A stretch of DNA of 64,000 bases from Megaleporinus macrocephalus (Eukaryota; Chordata; Actinopteri; Characiformes; Anostomidae). The notes beneath the pieces were generated by a model that ran no database searches, was not told where the DNA came from, and saw only the letters and a program-made list of their open reading frames with translations. Of the stretch, positions 1-10,800 are shown one piece after another (positions within the stretch are counted from its first letter, which is position 1; the number at the start of each line of letters is the position of its first letter). A program made the position numbers and the translations under genes. The stretch lies in contig CM038704.1 in NCBI GenBank assembly GCA_021613375.1, forward strand, positions 190,001 through 254,000. Reading direction: 5' to 3'.

Positions 1-1234
1 CACTGTAAACACCACCACTGTAAACACCACCATTGTAAACATCATCACTACCACTGTAAACACCATCACCGCCACTGTAAACACCACCACTGTAAACACC
101 ATCACCACCACTGTAAACACCATCACTGTAAACACCATCACCACCACTGTACACACCATCACCACCACTGTAAACACCATCACCACTGTAAACACCATAA
201 CCACCACTGTAAACACCATCACCACTGTAAACACCATCACCACCACTGTACACACCATCACCACCACTGTACACACCATCACCACCACTGTACACACCAT
301 CACCACTACTGTAAACACCATCACCACTGTAAACACCATCACCACCACTGTAAACACCATCACCACTGTAAACACCATCACCACCACTGTACACACCATC
401 ACCACCACTGTAAACACCATCACCACTGTAAACACCATCACCACCACTGTAAACACCAACACCACCACTGTAAACACCATCACCACCACTGTAAACACCA
501 CCACTGTAAACACCACCATTGTAAACACCATCACCACCACTGTAAACACCATCACTGTAAACACCATCACCACCACTGTAAACACCATCACCGCCACTGT
601 AAACACCACCACTGTAAACACCATCACCACCACTGTAAACACCATCACTGTAAACACCATCACCACCACTGTAAACACCACCACTGTACACACCATCACC
701 ACCACTGTAAACACCATCACCACCACTGTAAACACCATCACCACCACTGTACACACCATCACCACCACTGTAAACATCATCACCACCACTGTAAACATCA
801 TCACCACCACTGTAAACACCATCACCACCACTGTAAACACCATCACCATCACTGTAAACACCATCACCACTGTAAACATCATCACCACTGTAAACATCAT
901 CACCACCACTGTAAACACCATCACCACCACTGTAAACACCATCACCACTGTAAACATCATCACCACTGTAAACATCATCACCACCACTGTAAACACCATC
1001 ACCACCACTGTAAACACCATCACCACCACTGTAAACACCATCACCACTGTAAACATCATCACCACTGTAAACATCATCACCACCACTGTAAACATCATCA
1101 CCACCACTGTAAACACCATCACCACCACTGTAAACACCATCACCACTGTAAACATCATCACCACTGTAAACATCATCACCACCACTGTACACACCATCAC
1201 CACCACTGTAAACACCATCACTGTAAACACCATC
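1..1234. repeat. Minisatellite, 21-bp family, array 1 (runs off left edge)
   Basis: Tandem array of short units with core ACCACTGTAAACACCATC. The basic period is 21 bp, with frequent shortened 12-, 15- and 18-bp versions, so the array is less regular than its sister copy at 13720-14651. The array continues beyond the left edge. The + strand is strongly A/C-biased with almost no G. No gene is visible in it. Confidence 0.95.
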
Positions 1235-1242
1235 TGAACCAT

Positions 1243-1530
1243 TTCACACCAAACCCACTCTGAGTCTCTGTGTTTATAAGTTGGCAAAAACTTTCAGAAA
1301 TCAGTGGGGTTCCCCTTTAGCACTGGGTGTGTCCTATTTACTGGGTAAAAATGGTCCGGCTGGACTGTTAGTTCCCCTCCATGCCAGCAGAGGTCTCACT
1401 CACCAGAGTACTGAGCACCTGTTTTCAGTCAGAGGCCAGGTTGTTGTTTATGGTTCTGTGTGAAGTCTTGTTTGTTACGGTCTGGTCTCGGGTCAGAGTG
1501 ACCTCTGGCTGTGACCTGTCGTTGGATTGT
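1243..1530. repeat. Dispersed repeat, copy 1
   Basis: Aligns by eye to 2226-2540 over about 290 bp, with scattered substitutions and small indels. Shared landmarks include ACACCAAACCCACTCTG at the left and GTCCGGCTGGACTGTTAG in the middle. The family is not identified. Confidence 0.6.
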
Positions 1531-2225
1531 GAGTACTGGATCCTGGATTTAAGCTGGATGTTCTGTGAGGAGTTGACGCTGATAAAGCTGCTCTGGATTT
1601 CTGTGGTTGACCGTTACAGGGGCTGACGTTAGCTGGAGTGACCTCAGTAATAAGGACACAGGCAGTGCTCCAAGCTTCACCCAGCACTGCTGTTACAGGA
1701 GCTTCACCCTCCAGTCCTGCCAGATCAGGCCCATCGGTTCTCATCAGTCCTCCTGATCGGATCTGCTTCAGCAGTAATTCTGATATATGAGTATCGGAGG
1801 TGTGTTCAGAGGCCTGCAGTGAAGTAATGACTCAATAACGAGTAAAGAGTAAACACCTCGAGCAGACGGACGACAGTAGCAGGTCAGACGGGCTATTAAC
1901 GGACTCTGACTGGCTCTGATACGTCCACTCACTGAGATGTGTGAATGACCAGCGTAATAGAATCAATCAAACTACAGAAGAAGATCCTCCTTGAACCAGA
2001 TCAGCAGTTCACAGTTTAAATGCCCAGCAGGACACGTGTAGGTCATTATAAAACAATCTCTGAACTGTAAAGGGTCCTGAAAGATGCTTATAAATTAATT
2101 CATATTCATCAGATCGTCTACATCACTGTTGACAGTAACATCACTGAGAGAGAGGAAACCCACACCAGCAGGATCTCATCAGTATACATATTTATAGTTA
2201 AAACATTTAATGGTTAAACATCATC

Positions 2226-2540
2226 TCACACCAAACCCACTCTGCATCTCTCTGTTTACATACTAGTGGTATACTTTGAAAAACGTTTAAAAACTTGGTG
2301 GGGCTCCCCTTTAGCACTAGGTGTAGTCTGTTTACTGTGTAAAAATGGTCCGGCTGGACTGTTAGTTCCCCTCCATGCCAGCAGAGGTCTCACTCACTCA
2401 GAGTACTGAGACTGTAGCCCCTGTTTTCAGTCAGATGTCATGTTGTTGTTTACTGAAGAGACTCGTTCTGTGTGAAGGTTTGTTTATTTCTGTCTGTGAC
2501 TGATCTCAGGTCAGAGTGACCCCTGGCTGTGACGTGGGCA
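2226..2540. repeat. Dispersed repeat, copy 2
   Basis: Partner of 1243-1530 in the same orientation. It differs mainly by a short insertion after the 'TCTGTTTACATA' stretch. A weak similarity to 36315-36365 (CACACCAGACCACTC) suggests a third fragment inside gnb1 intron 1. Confidence 0.6.
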
Positions 2541-2862
2541 GTGGATAGATACTAGTCGCAGATGATGCAGTGAATGAAACCTCAGGAGAGAGAGATGAAG
2601 CTGGACTCCAGAGGTCAGGAGAGCGTGATGTGTCTTACCCAACCACTCCTGAGCCGAGAACCTGACCACAGTCAGAGAGATTTAGAGATACGAGTAACTG
2701 ACTCCAAACTGTACCGGTGCTGATCTCCCTCTCCAGCCCCCGCAGCCCTGCATCCCACTGCTAACCTTCAGAAAGCCTGAGATACGAACCCTGGAACCTC
2801 CAGACTCCTCACCTGGCCAACAGGCTGTTTTGGTTACTGTGCTGTTGAGACTAGTATATTTA

Positions 2863-3073
2863 CAGTCATATGAAAAAGTTTGGGCACCCCTATTAATCTT
2901 AATCATTTTTAGTTCTAAATATTTGGGTGTTTGCAACAGCCATTTCAGTTTGATATGTCTAATAACTGATGGACACAGTAATATTTCAGGATTGAAATGA
3001 TGTTTATTGTACTAACAGAAAATGTGCAATATGCATTAAACCAAAATTTGACCGGTGCAAAAGTATGGGCACC
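2863..3073 (+). repeat. Tc1 left inverted repeat (IR/DR)
   Basis: 211-bp left terminal inverted repeat. Its reverse complement is found at 4300-4510. It carries the outer and inner direct repeats that would be transposase binding sites. Confidence 0.93.
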
Positions 3074-3260
3074 CTTATCATTGTATTGATTTGAATACCC
3101 CTAACTACTTTTTACTGACTTACTGAAGCACAAAATTGGTTTGGTAACCTCATTGAGCTTTGAACTTCATAGCCAGGTGTATCCAATCATGAGAAAAGGT
3201 ATTTAAGGTGGCCAATTGCAAGTTGTTCTCCTATTTGAATCTCCTCTGAAGAGTGGCATC

Positions 3261-4282
3261 ATGGGCTCATCAAAACAACTCTCAAATGATCTAAAAACAA
3301 AGATTGTTCAACATAGTTGTTCAGGGGAAGGATACAAAAAGTTGTCTCAGAGATTTAACCTGTCAGTTTCCACTGTGAGGAACATAGTAAGAACATGGAA
3401 GACCACAGGGACAGTTCTTGTTAAGCCCAGAAGTGGCAGGCCAAGAAAAATATCAGAAAGGCAGAGAAGAAGAATGGTGAGAACAGTCAAGGACAATCCA
3501 CAGACCACCTCCAAAGAGCTGCAGCATCATCTTGCTGCAGATGGTGTCACTGTGCATCGGTCAACAGTACAGCGCACTTTGCACAAGGAGAAGCCGTATG
3601 GGAGAGTGATGCGAAAGAAGCCATTTCTGCAAGCACGCCACAAACAGAGACGTCTGAGGTCTGCAAAGGCACATTTGGACAAGCCTGCTTCATTTTGGAA
3701 GAAGGTCCTGTGGACTGATGAAACAAAGATTGAGTTGTTTGGTCATACAAAAAGCCGTTATGCATGGCGTCAAAAAACACAGCATTCCAAGAAGAACACT
3801 TGCTACCCACTGTACAATTTGGTGGAGGTTCCATCATGCTTTGGGGCTGTGTGGCCAATGCCGGCACCGGGAATCTTGTTAAAGTTGAGGGTCGCATGGA
3901 TTCCACTCAGTATCAGCAGATTCTTGAGAATAATGTTCAAGAATCAGTGACGAAGTTGAAGTTACGCCGGGGATGGATATTTCAGCAAGACAATGATCCA
4001 AAACACCGCTCCACATCTACTCAGGCGTTCATGCAGAGGAACAATTACAATGTTCTGGAATGGCCAACCCAGTCCCCAGACCTGAATATCATTGAACATC
4101 TGTGGGATGATTTCAAGCAGGCTGTCCATACTCGCCGTCCATCAAACTTAACTGAACTGGAATTGTTTTGTAAAGAGGAATGGTCAAAAATACCTTCATC
4201 CAGGATCCAGGAACTGATTAAAAGCTACAGGAAGCGACTAGAGGCTGTTATTTTTGCAAAAGGAGGATCTACTAAATATTAA
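3261..4282 (+). pseudogene. Tc1-family transposase, one frameshift
   Basis: This is a DDE transposase that would cut and paste the surrounding Tc1 element. The N-terminal half (from ATG 3261) has the paired helix-turn-helix DNA-binding region with a GRPRK motif. The catalytic triad is visible: first Asp in WTDET (codon 3717), second Asp in QQDND (codon 3989), and Glu in IIEHLW (codon 4094). Exactly 34 residues separate the last two, the DD34E signature of Tc1. The frame breaks at an A6 run (3772-3777). Downstream the protein continues in the frame one base earlier, consistent with loss of one A. With that base the length would be 340 residues, normal for Tc1. No other stop or indel is visible, so the break may be recent or even a homopolymer base-calling error. 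An upstream in-frame ATG at 3216 lies outside the conserved protein. Confidence 0.93.
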
Positions 4283-4299
4283 TGTCACTTTTCTGTTGA

Positions 4300-4510
4300 G
4301 GTGCCCATACTTTTGCACCGGTCAAATTTTGGTTTAATGCATATTGCACATTTTCTGTTAGTACAATAAACATCATTTCAATCCTGAAATATTACTGTGT
4401 CCATCAGTTATTAGACATATCAAACTGAAATGGCTGTTGCAAACACCCAAATATTTAGAACTAAAAATGATTAAGATTAATAGGGGTGCCCAAACTTTTT
4501 CATATGACTG
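4300..4510 (-). repeat. Tc1 right inverted repeat (IR/DR)
   Basis: Reverse complement of 2863-3073, same length, with no difference seen by eye. It begins 17 bp after the transposase stop codon. Confidence 0.93.
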
Positions 4511-4582
4511 TAAATGAGCTCTATTCTGATTGGCTGAGTGTTGTTTTTCTTTTGGGCTAAACTGGCAGTAGTGTGAATAGCC

Positions 4583-5041
4583 ATACATACAAATCAGCCA
4601 TAACATTAAAACCACCTCCTTATATCTTCACTCACTGTCCACTGTATCAGCTCCACTGACCATACAGGACCTCCACTCACTGTCCACTGTATCAGCTCCA
4701 CTGACCAGATCCACCTCCCTAATAGTATCTGCTCTGTGGGGGTCCTGATCATTAAAGAACAGAGTAATAAAGTATACAGAGAATCAGATGAACTACAGTC
4801 TGTAAGTGGAGGTCCTGTACGGTCAGTGGAGCTGATACAGTGGACAGTGAGTGGAGGTCCTGTATGGTCAGTGGAGCTGATACAGTGGACAGTGAGTGGA
4901 GGTCCTGTATGGTCAGTGGAGCTGATACAGTGGACAGTGAGTGGAGGTCCTGTATGGTCAGTGGAGCTGATACAGTGGACAGTGAGTGGAGGTCCTGTAT
5001 GGTCAGTGGAGGTGATACAGTGGACAGTGAATGGATACAGG
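4583..5041. mobile_element. Palindromic MITE-like element with 45-bp minisatellite arms, copy 1
   Basis: The left end reads ATCAGCCATAACATTAAAAC, a terminal sequence I recognise from a MITE family widespread in fish. It is followed by about two 45-bp units (core CCACTGTATCAGCTCCACTG). A unique core (about 4713-4805) contains ACCTCCCTAATAGTATCTGC. The right arm then carries about five units of the same 45-bp repeat in the opposite orientation (4808-5035). The right terminal sequence is lost. Related copies lie at 48577-49473 and 62491-62815. Confidence 0.65.
4808..5035. repeat. 45-bp minisatellite, about 5 copies
   Basis: Tandem 45-bp units with core GGAGCTGATACAGTGGACAG and little divergence. 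Because 45 is a multiple of three, several frames stay open on both strands. These are not genes. Confidence 0.93.
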
Positions 5042-5382
5042 TATGTAGATAGGTCTGTGACATCACAAATTCAGTTATATATGGGATAGGCCCTTTAAAG
5101 GCACAAAGATAAAAACAGCCTGACACACAGGACAATTATCAAATACAGGAAACGTGGAATTATGGGTCCTTTCACTCCTCACCACGTCCATGATCAGCTC
5201 AGGAAGCCTACAGTGATATGTTTTATCCTGATAATCATAAATATTAGAGTAAATATAAAAATATCTGAGTGTGAGAGAATAATCTGGGCTCAGTGCTGCA
5301 TTCCGGTTACATAAGAGTGACATTCCTTAAAGGAAGACCAAGCCGGAGATCAGGCGGACGCCTCTCGCCCTCGCTTTGTTGT
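5042..5382. other. Intergenic, nothing recognised
   Basis: Unique-looking AT-rich sequence. A stretch near 5080-5150 (GGCCCTTTAAAGGCAC) resembles the TTAA-flanked element at 16531-19578 and may be a decayed fragment. No gene or RNA is seen. Confidence 0.5.
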
Positions 5383-5414
5383 GTGTGTGTCTGTAGTGTG
5401 TGTGTGTGTGTCTG

Positions 5415-5469
<55 letters not shown>

Positions 5470-5470
5470 T
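5383..5470. repeat. (TG)n microsatellite
   Basis: Long TG dinucleotide run, interrupted twice by CTGTAG near its left end. Confidence 0.95.
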
Positions 5471-5499
5471 GAGTGTGGTCTATGCGCTTAATGAAGAAC

Positions 5500-6230
5500 A
5501 TGTGAAGCTGCCAGCCAGTCACGGCTGCTGGCTCTGCTTAAGCTTCTCTCCTCAGCCAATCAGAGATCAGCCCAGGCCAAAGATAGCCAGACGAGCAGTG
5601 GCAGCCAGCAGCACTCACGCCTACGCGTACGAGCGCCAGCCGGTCAGCGCCGCAGCGGTCAGGGTTTCATTTATACTAATCAGAACTGGACAGCACTGAC
5701 CTGTGTACTGCAGTGACCTACAGATGTGGACACTCACCTTCTCACAGCGGACGGCGGCTGGAGCTGAGGATGAGCGCTCTCCAAGCAGGGGATGGAAAAA
5801 AGAAAAAACAAGGGGGGGTTTGTCCCCCTCCTCCTCCTCCTCCTCCTCCTCCTCTTCTCCTCAGCAGGAGAGAAAAGAGCTCAGCTGCTCTGAATGTGAA
5901 CCGCTAACAACAGCCTTTCCCCAGAGGAGCCACTCGTCCACCCCTCGCTCTCTCTCTCCCCCCGGTACGCCCCCCCGGCAGCCCCCTATACCAGCTCACA
6001 CGTCCTCTCTTTGTAGTCCTCCGCTCTTCCTTCCGTCTCCCGGTTCCTCCTGTCCTGTTCTTCCACAGGCAGAGCCGCTACATGGATGCTACAGACCAGG
6101 AGCTGCTCGTTCCGCCTCCCTCCGAGCGCCGCTATTGGTCGGCCCCAGGACGTCTGGAGGCTCCGATTGGCTGAAGCACAAGTCCATCGTTCTTAACAGG
6201 ATGAGGACAGGATTTAACGGCTGAGCACGG
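5500..6230. promoter_or_regulatory. GC-rich, CCAAT-containing stretch; promoter-like, gene unknown
   Basis: A local GC- and CpG-rich island with CAGCCAATCAGAG (CCAAT box) near 5555 and several CpGs around 5610-5660 and 6100-6150. It also holds a (TCC)n run (about 5826-5856). An open frame of 173 codons (5703-6224) has low-complexity Ser/Pro composition and matches no family I know, so I do not call it a gene. The stretch could be an unspliced first exon or promoter of an unseen transcript. Direction is undetermined. Confidence 0.25.
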
Positions 6231-7100
6231 CAGATGCCATGATTGTATCCGGGTGGCAGGCTCAGAGATATTAACCCCTTATTGCCCGTATTTACCCGTT
6301 CACTCAGATCCCACTGTGTTTATTACCCTCAGATGTTTTATTTACTTTGAACATCCAAACAATAACAGAGACACGCCCACAGAGTGTGTTATAAATGTGT
6401 AATTGATATGTTATAAACACCCCACAGTGTTTACATGAATCTACTGGTGAGACTGGTGTTTGTGATCTGAGCTGAAAGTGTGAAAGTGTGCGTATCGGGT
6501 TCCAGCGCTCGTGTTTCATTGACCATCCTCGAGTTCAGTTTCTGATGAACTCATCCTGAAAGAGTCTCCGGTCACCATGGCAACAAACTCCTTGGAGACA
6601 ACAACCTCTGTGATGTGTATTTTCTCAGACAGCACCTTCAGGCCGCTGAGGTCACATGACCTGCTCATATAGGAAATCCAGACTGAAGGCTGATAATATT
6701 TGATATTTAATAATCTATAATTTAGTTTATATTATTATCGTTTATTATATATATTCATAACAAATGTTTATAATATTTCTTCAGCGTTGTTCTTCTCTGT
6801 GCAGTAGAGCATTGTGGGTAACTGAGGTGCTGGTACTCTAGTGAAGGTCCTTCAGAACAGCAGTGGAGAACTGCAGCCCAGGATTCTGGACTCAGCTCCC
6901 GCGTGTCTGACCTGACAGCGACTACAGCGACTGACCTGAAGGACCATAGTTCTGATGTTTCTAGAAAAAAAACTGACGTCTGATAAAATGCACCAGGCTA
7001 TGAACGTATAATAACCATAAAATACAGTCATGTAATGATACAGCATTCACTATACAGGCAACGGACTGAATTCCATTCGCTCCTCGGTCCTCCGGGTGGA
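6231..7100. other. Intergenic, no gene seen
   Basis: Unique sequence without a credible open frame. The only motif that stands out is an RFX-type X-box at 6571-6584, listed separately. Confidence 0.5.
6571..6584. promoter_or_regulatory. X-box (RFX-type) palindrome
   Basis: GTCACCATGGCAAC fits the classical X-box consensus GTYNCCATGGNAAC bound by RFX factors, which drive ciliary genes in vertebrates. No nearby ciliary exon is recognised, so function is uncertain. Confidence 0.35.
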
Positions 7101-7107
7101 CTGGTCG

Positions 7108-7692
7108 ACTTTACTGAGTCCCTACTGAGTTTACTGAGTTTACTAAGTCTCTACTGAGTCTACTGAGTTCAGTAAGTCTCTACTGAGTCCCTACTTAGTT
7201 TACTAAGTCTCTACTGAGTCCCTACTGAGTCCCTACTGAGTCCCTACTGAGTCTCTACTGAGTTTACTAAGTCTACTGAGTCCCTACTTAGTTTACTAAG
7301 ATTCTACTGAGTTTAGTAAGTTTTTACTGAGTCTCTACTGAGTTTACTAAGTCTCTACTGAGTCCCTACTTAGTTTACTAAGTCTCTACTGAGTCTCTAC
7401 TGAGTCCCTACTGAGTCCCTACTGAGTCTCTACTGAGTTTACTAAGTCTACTGAGTCCCTACTTAGTTTACTAAGTCTCTACTGAGTCTACTGAGTTTAG
7501 TCTCTACTGAGTCCCTACCTAGTTTACTAAGACTCTACTGAGTCTCTACTGAGTCCCTACTGAGTCCCTACTTAGTTTACTGAGTCTCTACTGAGTTTAC
7601 TGAGCCTCTACTGAGCCTCTACTGAGTCCCTACTGAGTCCCTTATTAGTTTACTGAGTCTCTACTAAGTCTCTACAGAGTTTCTACTGAGTT
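7108..7692. repeat. Tandem array of ~11-bp CTACTGAGTC units
   Basis: Units such as CTACTGAGTCC, TTACTAAGTCT and CTACTGAGTTT alternate irregularly for about 580 bp. Base period is 10-12 bp, with a loose longer pattern. No coding content. Confidence 0.93.
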
Positions 7693-7879
7693 CCTGCTAA
7701 GCCTCTGAGGTTCTGTTTGTTCAGAAGCTGCAGTTCTGTGTTCCTAAAGAACTCCTCAGTTCTAGAACGTTCCGTGTGCTGAGAGAGGAGAGGAAGTGGC
7801 TGCAGGTGATAGTGATTATAATCTCACACCAATGAAGAAACACTAAGTTCAGTACTCTAATGTTAGCTGACTAGCTCAG

Positions 7880-10800
7880 TGGTTGTGTAGTGAGTGTGCA
7901 GTTAGTGTGCAGTGGTGGTGTAGTCAGTGTGCAGTGAGTGTTTAGTGGCGGTGTAGTGAGTGTGCAGTGAGTGTTTAGTGGCGGTGTAGTGAGTGTGCAG
8001 TTAGTGTGCAGTGGTGGTGTAGTGAGTGTGCAGTGAGTGTTTAGTGGCGGTGTAGTGAGTGTGTAGTGAGTGTTCAGTGGTAGTGTAGTGAGTGTGCAGT
8101 TAGTGTGCAGTGAGTGTTCAGTGGTGGTGCAGTGAGTGTGCAGTGAGTGTGCAGTTAGTGTGCAGTGGTGGTGTAGTGAGTGTTCAGTGAGTGTCCAGTG
8201 GCGGTGTAGTGAGTGTTCAGTGGTGGTGTAGTGAGTGCGTAGAGAGTATTCAGTGGTTGTGTAGTGAGTGTGCAGTGAGTGTTCAGTGAGTGTTCAGTGG
8301 CGGTGTAGTGAGTGTGCAGTTAGTGTGCAGTGGTGGTGTAGTGAGTGCGTAGTGAGTATTCAGTGGTTGTGTAGTGAGTGTGCAGTTAGTGTGCTGTGGT
8401 GGTGTAGTGAGTGTGCAGTGAGTGTTCAGTGGCGGTGTAGTGAGTGTGCAGTTAGTGTGTAGTGAGTGTTTAGTGGCTGTGTACTGAGTGTGTAGTGAGT
8501 GTTCAGTGGCTGTGTAGTGAGTGTTCAGTGGCGGTGTAGTGAGTGAGCAGTTAGTGTGTAGTAAGTGTTCAGTGGCTGTGTAGTGAGTGTTCAGTGGCTG
8601 TGCAGTGAGTGTGTAGTGAGTGTTCAGTGGCGGTGTAGTGAGTGTGTAGTGAGTGTTCAGTGGCTGTGTAGTGAGTGTGCAGTTAGTTTGCAGTGGTGGT
8701 GTAGTGAGTGTGCAGTTAGTGTGCTGTGAGTGTTCAGTGGCGGTGTAGTGAGTGTGCAGTTAGTGTGCAGTGAGTGTTCAGTGGCGGTGTAGTGAGTGTG
8801 TAGTGAGTGTTCAGTGGCTGTGTAGTGAGTGTGCAGTTAGTTTGCAGTGGTGGTGTAGTGAGTGTGCAGTGAGTGTTCAGTGGCTGTGCAGTTAGTGTGC
8901 AGTGGTGGTGTAGTGAGTGTGCAGTGAGTGTTCAGTGGCGGTGTAATGAGTGTGTAGTGAGTGTTCAGTGGCTGTGTAGTGAGTGTGCAGTTAGTTTGCA
9001 GTGGTGGTGTAGTGAGTGTTCAGTGGCTGTGCAGTTAGTGTGCAGTGGTGGTGTAGTGAGTGTGCAGTGAGTGTTCAGTGAGTGTTCAGTGGCGGTGTAG
9101 TGAGTGTGCAGTTAGTGTGCAGTGGTGGTGTAGTGAGTATTCAGTGGTTGTGTAGTGAGTGTGCAGTTAGTGTGCAGTGAGTGTTCAGTGGTGGTGCAGT
9201 GAGTGTGCAGTGGTTGTGTAGTGAGTGTGCAGTTAGTGTGCAGTGGTGGTGTAGTGAGTGTGTAGTGAGTGTTCAGTGGCTGTGTAGTGAGTGTGCAGTG
9301 AGTGTTTAGTGGCGGTGTAGTGAGTGTGCAGTGAGTGTTTAGTTGCGGTGCAGTGAGTGTGCAGTTAGTGTGCAGTGAGTGTTCAGTGGTAGTGCAGTGA
9401 GTGTGCAGTGGTTGTGTAGTGAGTGTGCAGTTAGTGTGCAGTGGTGGTGTAGTGAGTGTGCAGTGAGTGTTCAGTGGCGGTGTAGTGAGTGTGCAGTTAG
9501 TGTGCAGTGAGTGTTCAGTGGCGGTGTAGTGAGTGTGCAGTGAGTGTTCAGTGGCTGTGTAGTGAGTGTGTAGTGAGTGTTCAGTGGCTGTGTAGTGAGT
9601 GTGCAGTGGTTGTGTAGTGAGTGTTCAGTGGCTGTGTAATGAGTGTGCAGTGAGTGTTCAGTGGTAGTGCAGTGAGTGTGCAGTGGTTGTGTAGTGAGTG
9701 TGCAGTTAGTGTTCAATGGCTGTGTAGTGAGTGTGCAGTTAGTGTGCAGTGGTGGTGTAGTGAGTGTTCAGTGGCGGTGTAGTGAGTGTGCAGTGAGTGT
9801 TCAGTGGCGGTGTAGTGAGTGTGTAGTGAGTGTTCAGTGGCTGTGTAGTGAGTGTGCAGTTAGTGTGCAGTGGCTGTGTAGTGAGTGTGCAGTGAGTGTT
9901 CAGTGGTAGTGCAGTGAGTGTGCAGTGGTTGTGTAGTGAGTGTGCAGTTAGTGTTCAGTGGCTGTGTAGTGAGTGTGCAGTTAGTTTGCAGTGGTGTGTA
10001 GTGAGTGTGTAGTGAGTGTTCAGTGGCGGTGTAGTGAGTGTGCAGTGAGTGTTCAGTGGCTGTGTAGTGAGTATGCAGTTAGTGTGTAGTGAGTGTTCAG
10101 TGGCTGTGTAGTGAGTGTGCAGTTAGTGTGTAGTGAGTGTTCAGTGGCTGTGTAGTGAGTGTGCAGTTAGTGTGCAGTGGTGGTGTAGTGAGTGTGCAGT
10201 GAGTGTTTAGTGGCGGTGCAGTGAGTGTGCAGTTAGTGTGCAGTGAGTGTTCAGTGGTAGTGCAGTGAGTGTGCAGTGGTTGTGTAGTGAGTGTGCAGTT
10301 AGTGTGCAGTGGTGGTGTAGTGAGTGTGTAGTGAGTGTTCAGTGGCTGTGTAGTGAGTGTGCAGTGAGTGTTTAGTGGCGGTGTAGTGAGTGTGCAGTGA
10401 GTGTTTAGTTGCGGTGCAGTGAGTGTGCAGTTAGTGTGCAGTGAGTGTTCAGTGGTAGTGCAGTGAGTGTGCAGTGGTTGTGTAGTGAGTGTGCAGTTAG
10501 TGTGCAGTGGTGGTGTAGTGAGTGTGCAGTGAGTGTTCAGTGGCGGTGTAGTGAGTGTGCAGTGAGTGTTCAGTGGCTGTGTAGTGAGTGTGTAGTGAGT
10601 GTTCAGTGGCTGTGTAGTGAGTGTGCAGTGGTTGTGTAGTGAGTGTTCAGTGGCTGTGTAGTGAGTGTGCAGTGAGTGTTCAGTGGTAGTGCAGTGAGTG
10701 TGCAGTGGTTGTGTAGTGAGTGTGCAGTTAGTGTTCAGTGGCTGTGTAGTGAGTGTGCAGTTAGTGTGCAGTGGTGGTGTAGTGAGTGTTCAGTGGCGGT

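Larger units (their letters stand above)
1235..2860. other. Intergenic; contains two copies of a ~300-bp dispersed repeat
   Basis: No gene is recognised. Two diverged direct copies of one sequence lie at about 1243-1530 and 2226-2540. Both share CCCCTTTAGCACT, then AATGGTCCGGCTGGACTG, then CCATGCCAGCAGAGGTCTCA in the same order and spacing. They look like two insertions, or a local duplication, of an unidentified repeat family. The left copy directly abuts the minisatellite. Short open frames here are not credible genes. Confidence 0.6.
2863..4510 (+). mobile_element. Tc1/mariner transposon, complete, 1648 bp
   Basis: The element is bounded by TA dinucleotides (2861-2862 and 4511-4512), the target duplication made by Tc1/mariner transposases. 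Its inverted repeats are 211 bp (2863-3073 and 4300-4510), and by eye I find no mismatch between them. Each has the IR/DR layout known from fish Tc1 elements: an outer direct repeat (2872-2890, GAAAAAGTTTGGGCACCCC) and an inner one (3057-3074, GCAAAAGTATGGGCACCC). A single transposase frame with one frameshift fills the interior. The perfect ends suggest recent movement. Confidence 0.95.

Noticed and set aside
5383..5470. Z-DNA or regulatory role for the TG run
   Set aside because: Ordinary microsatellite. No sequence evidence for function.
5703..6224. 173-codon frame in the GC-rich stretch
   Set aside because: Low-complexity Ser/Pro-rich composition, a (TCC)n run inside, no recognised domain and no splice context.
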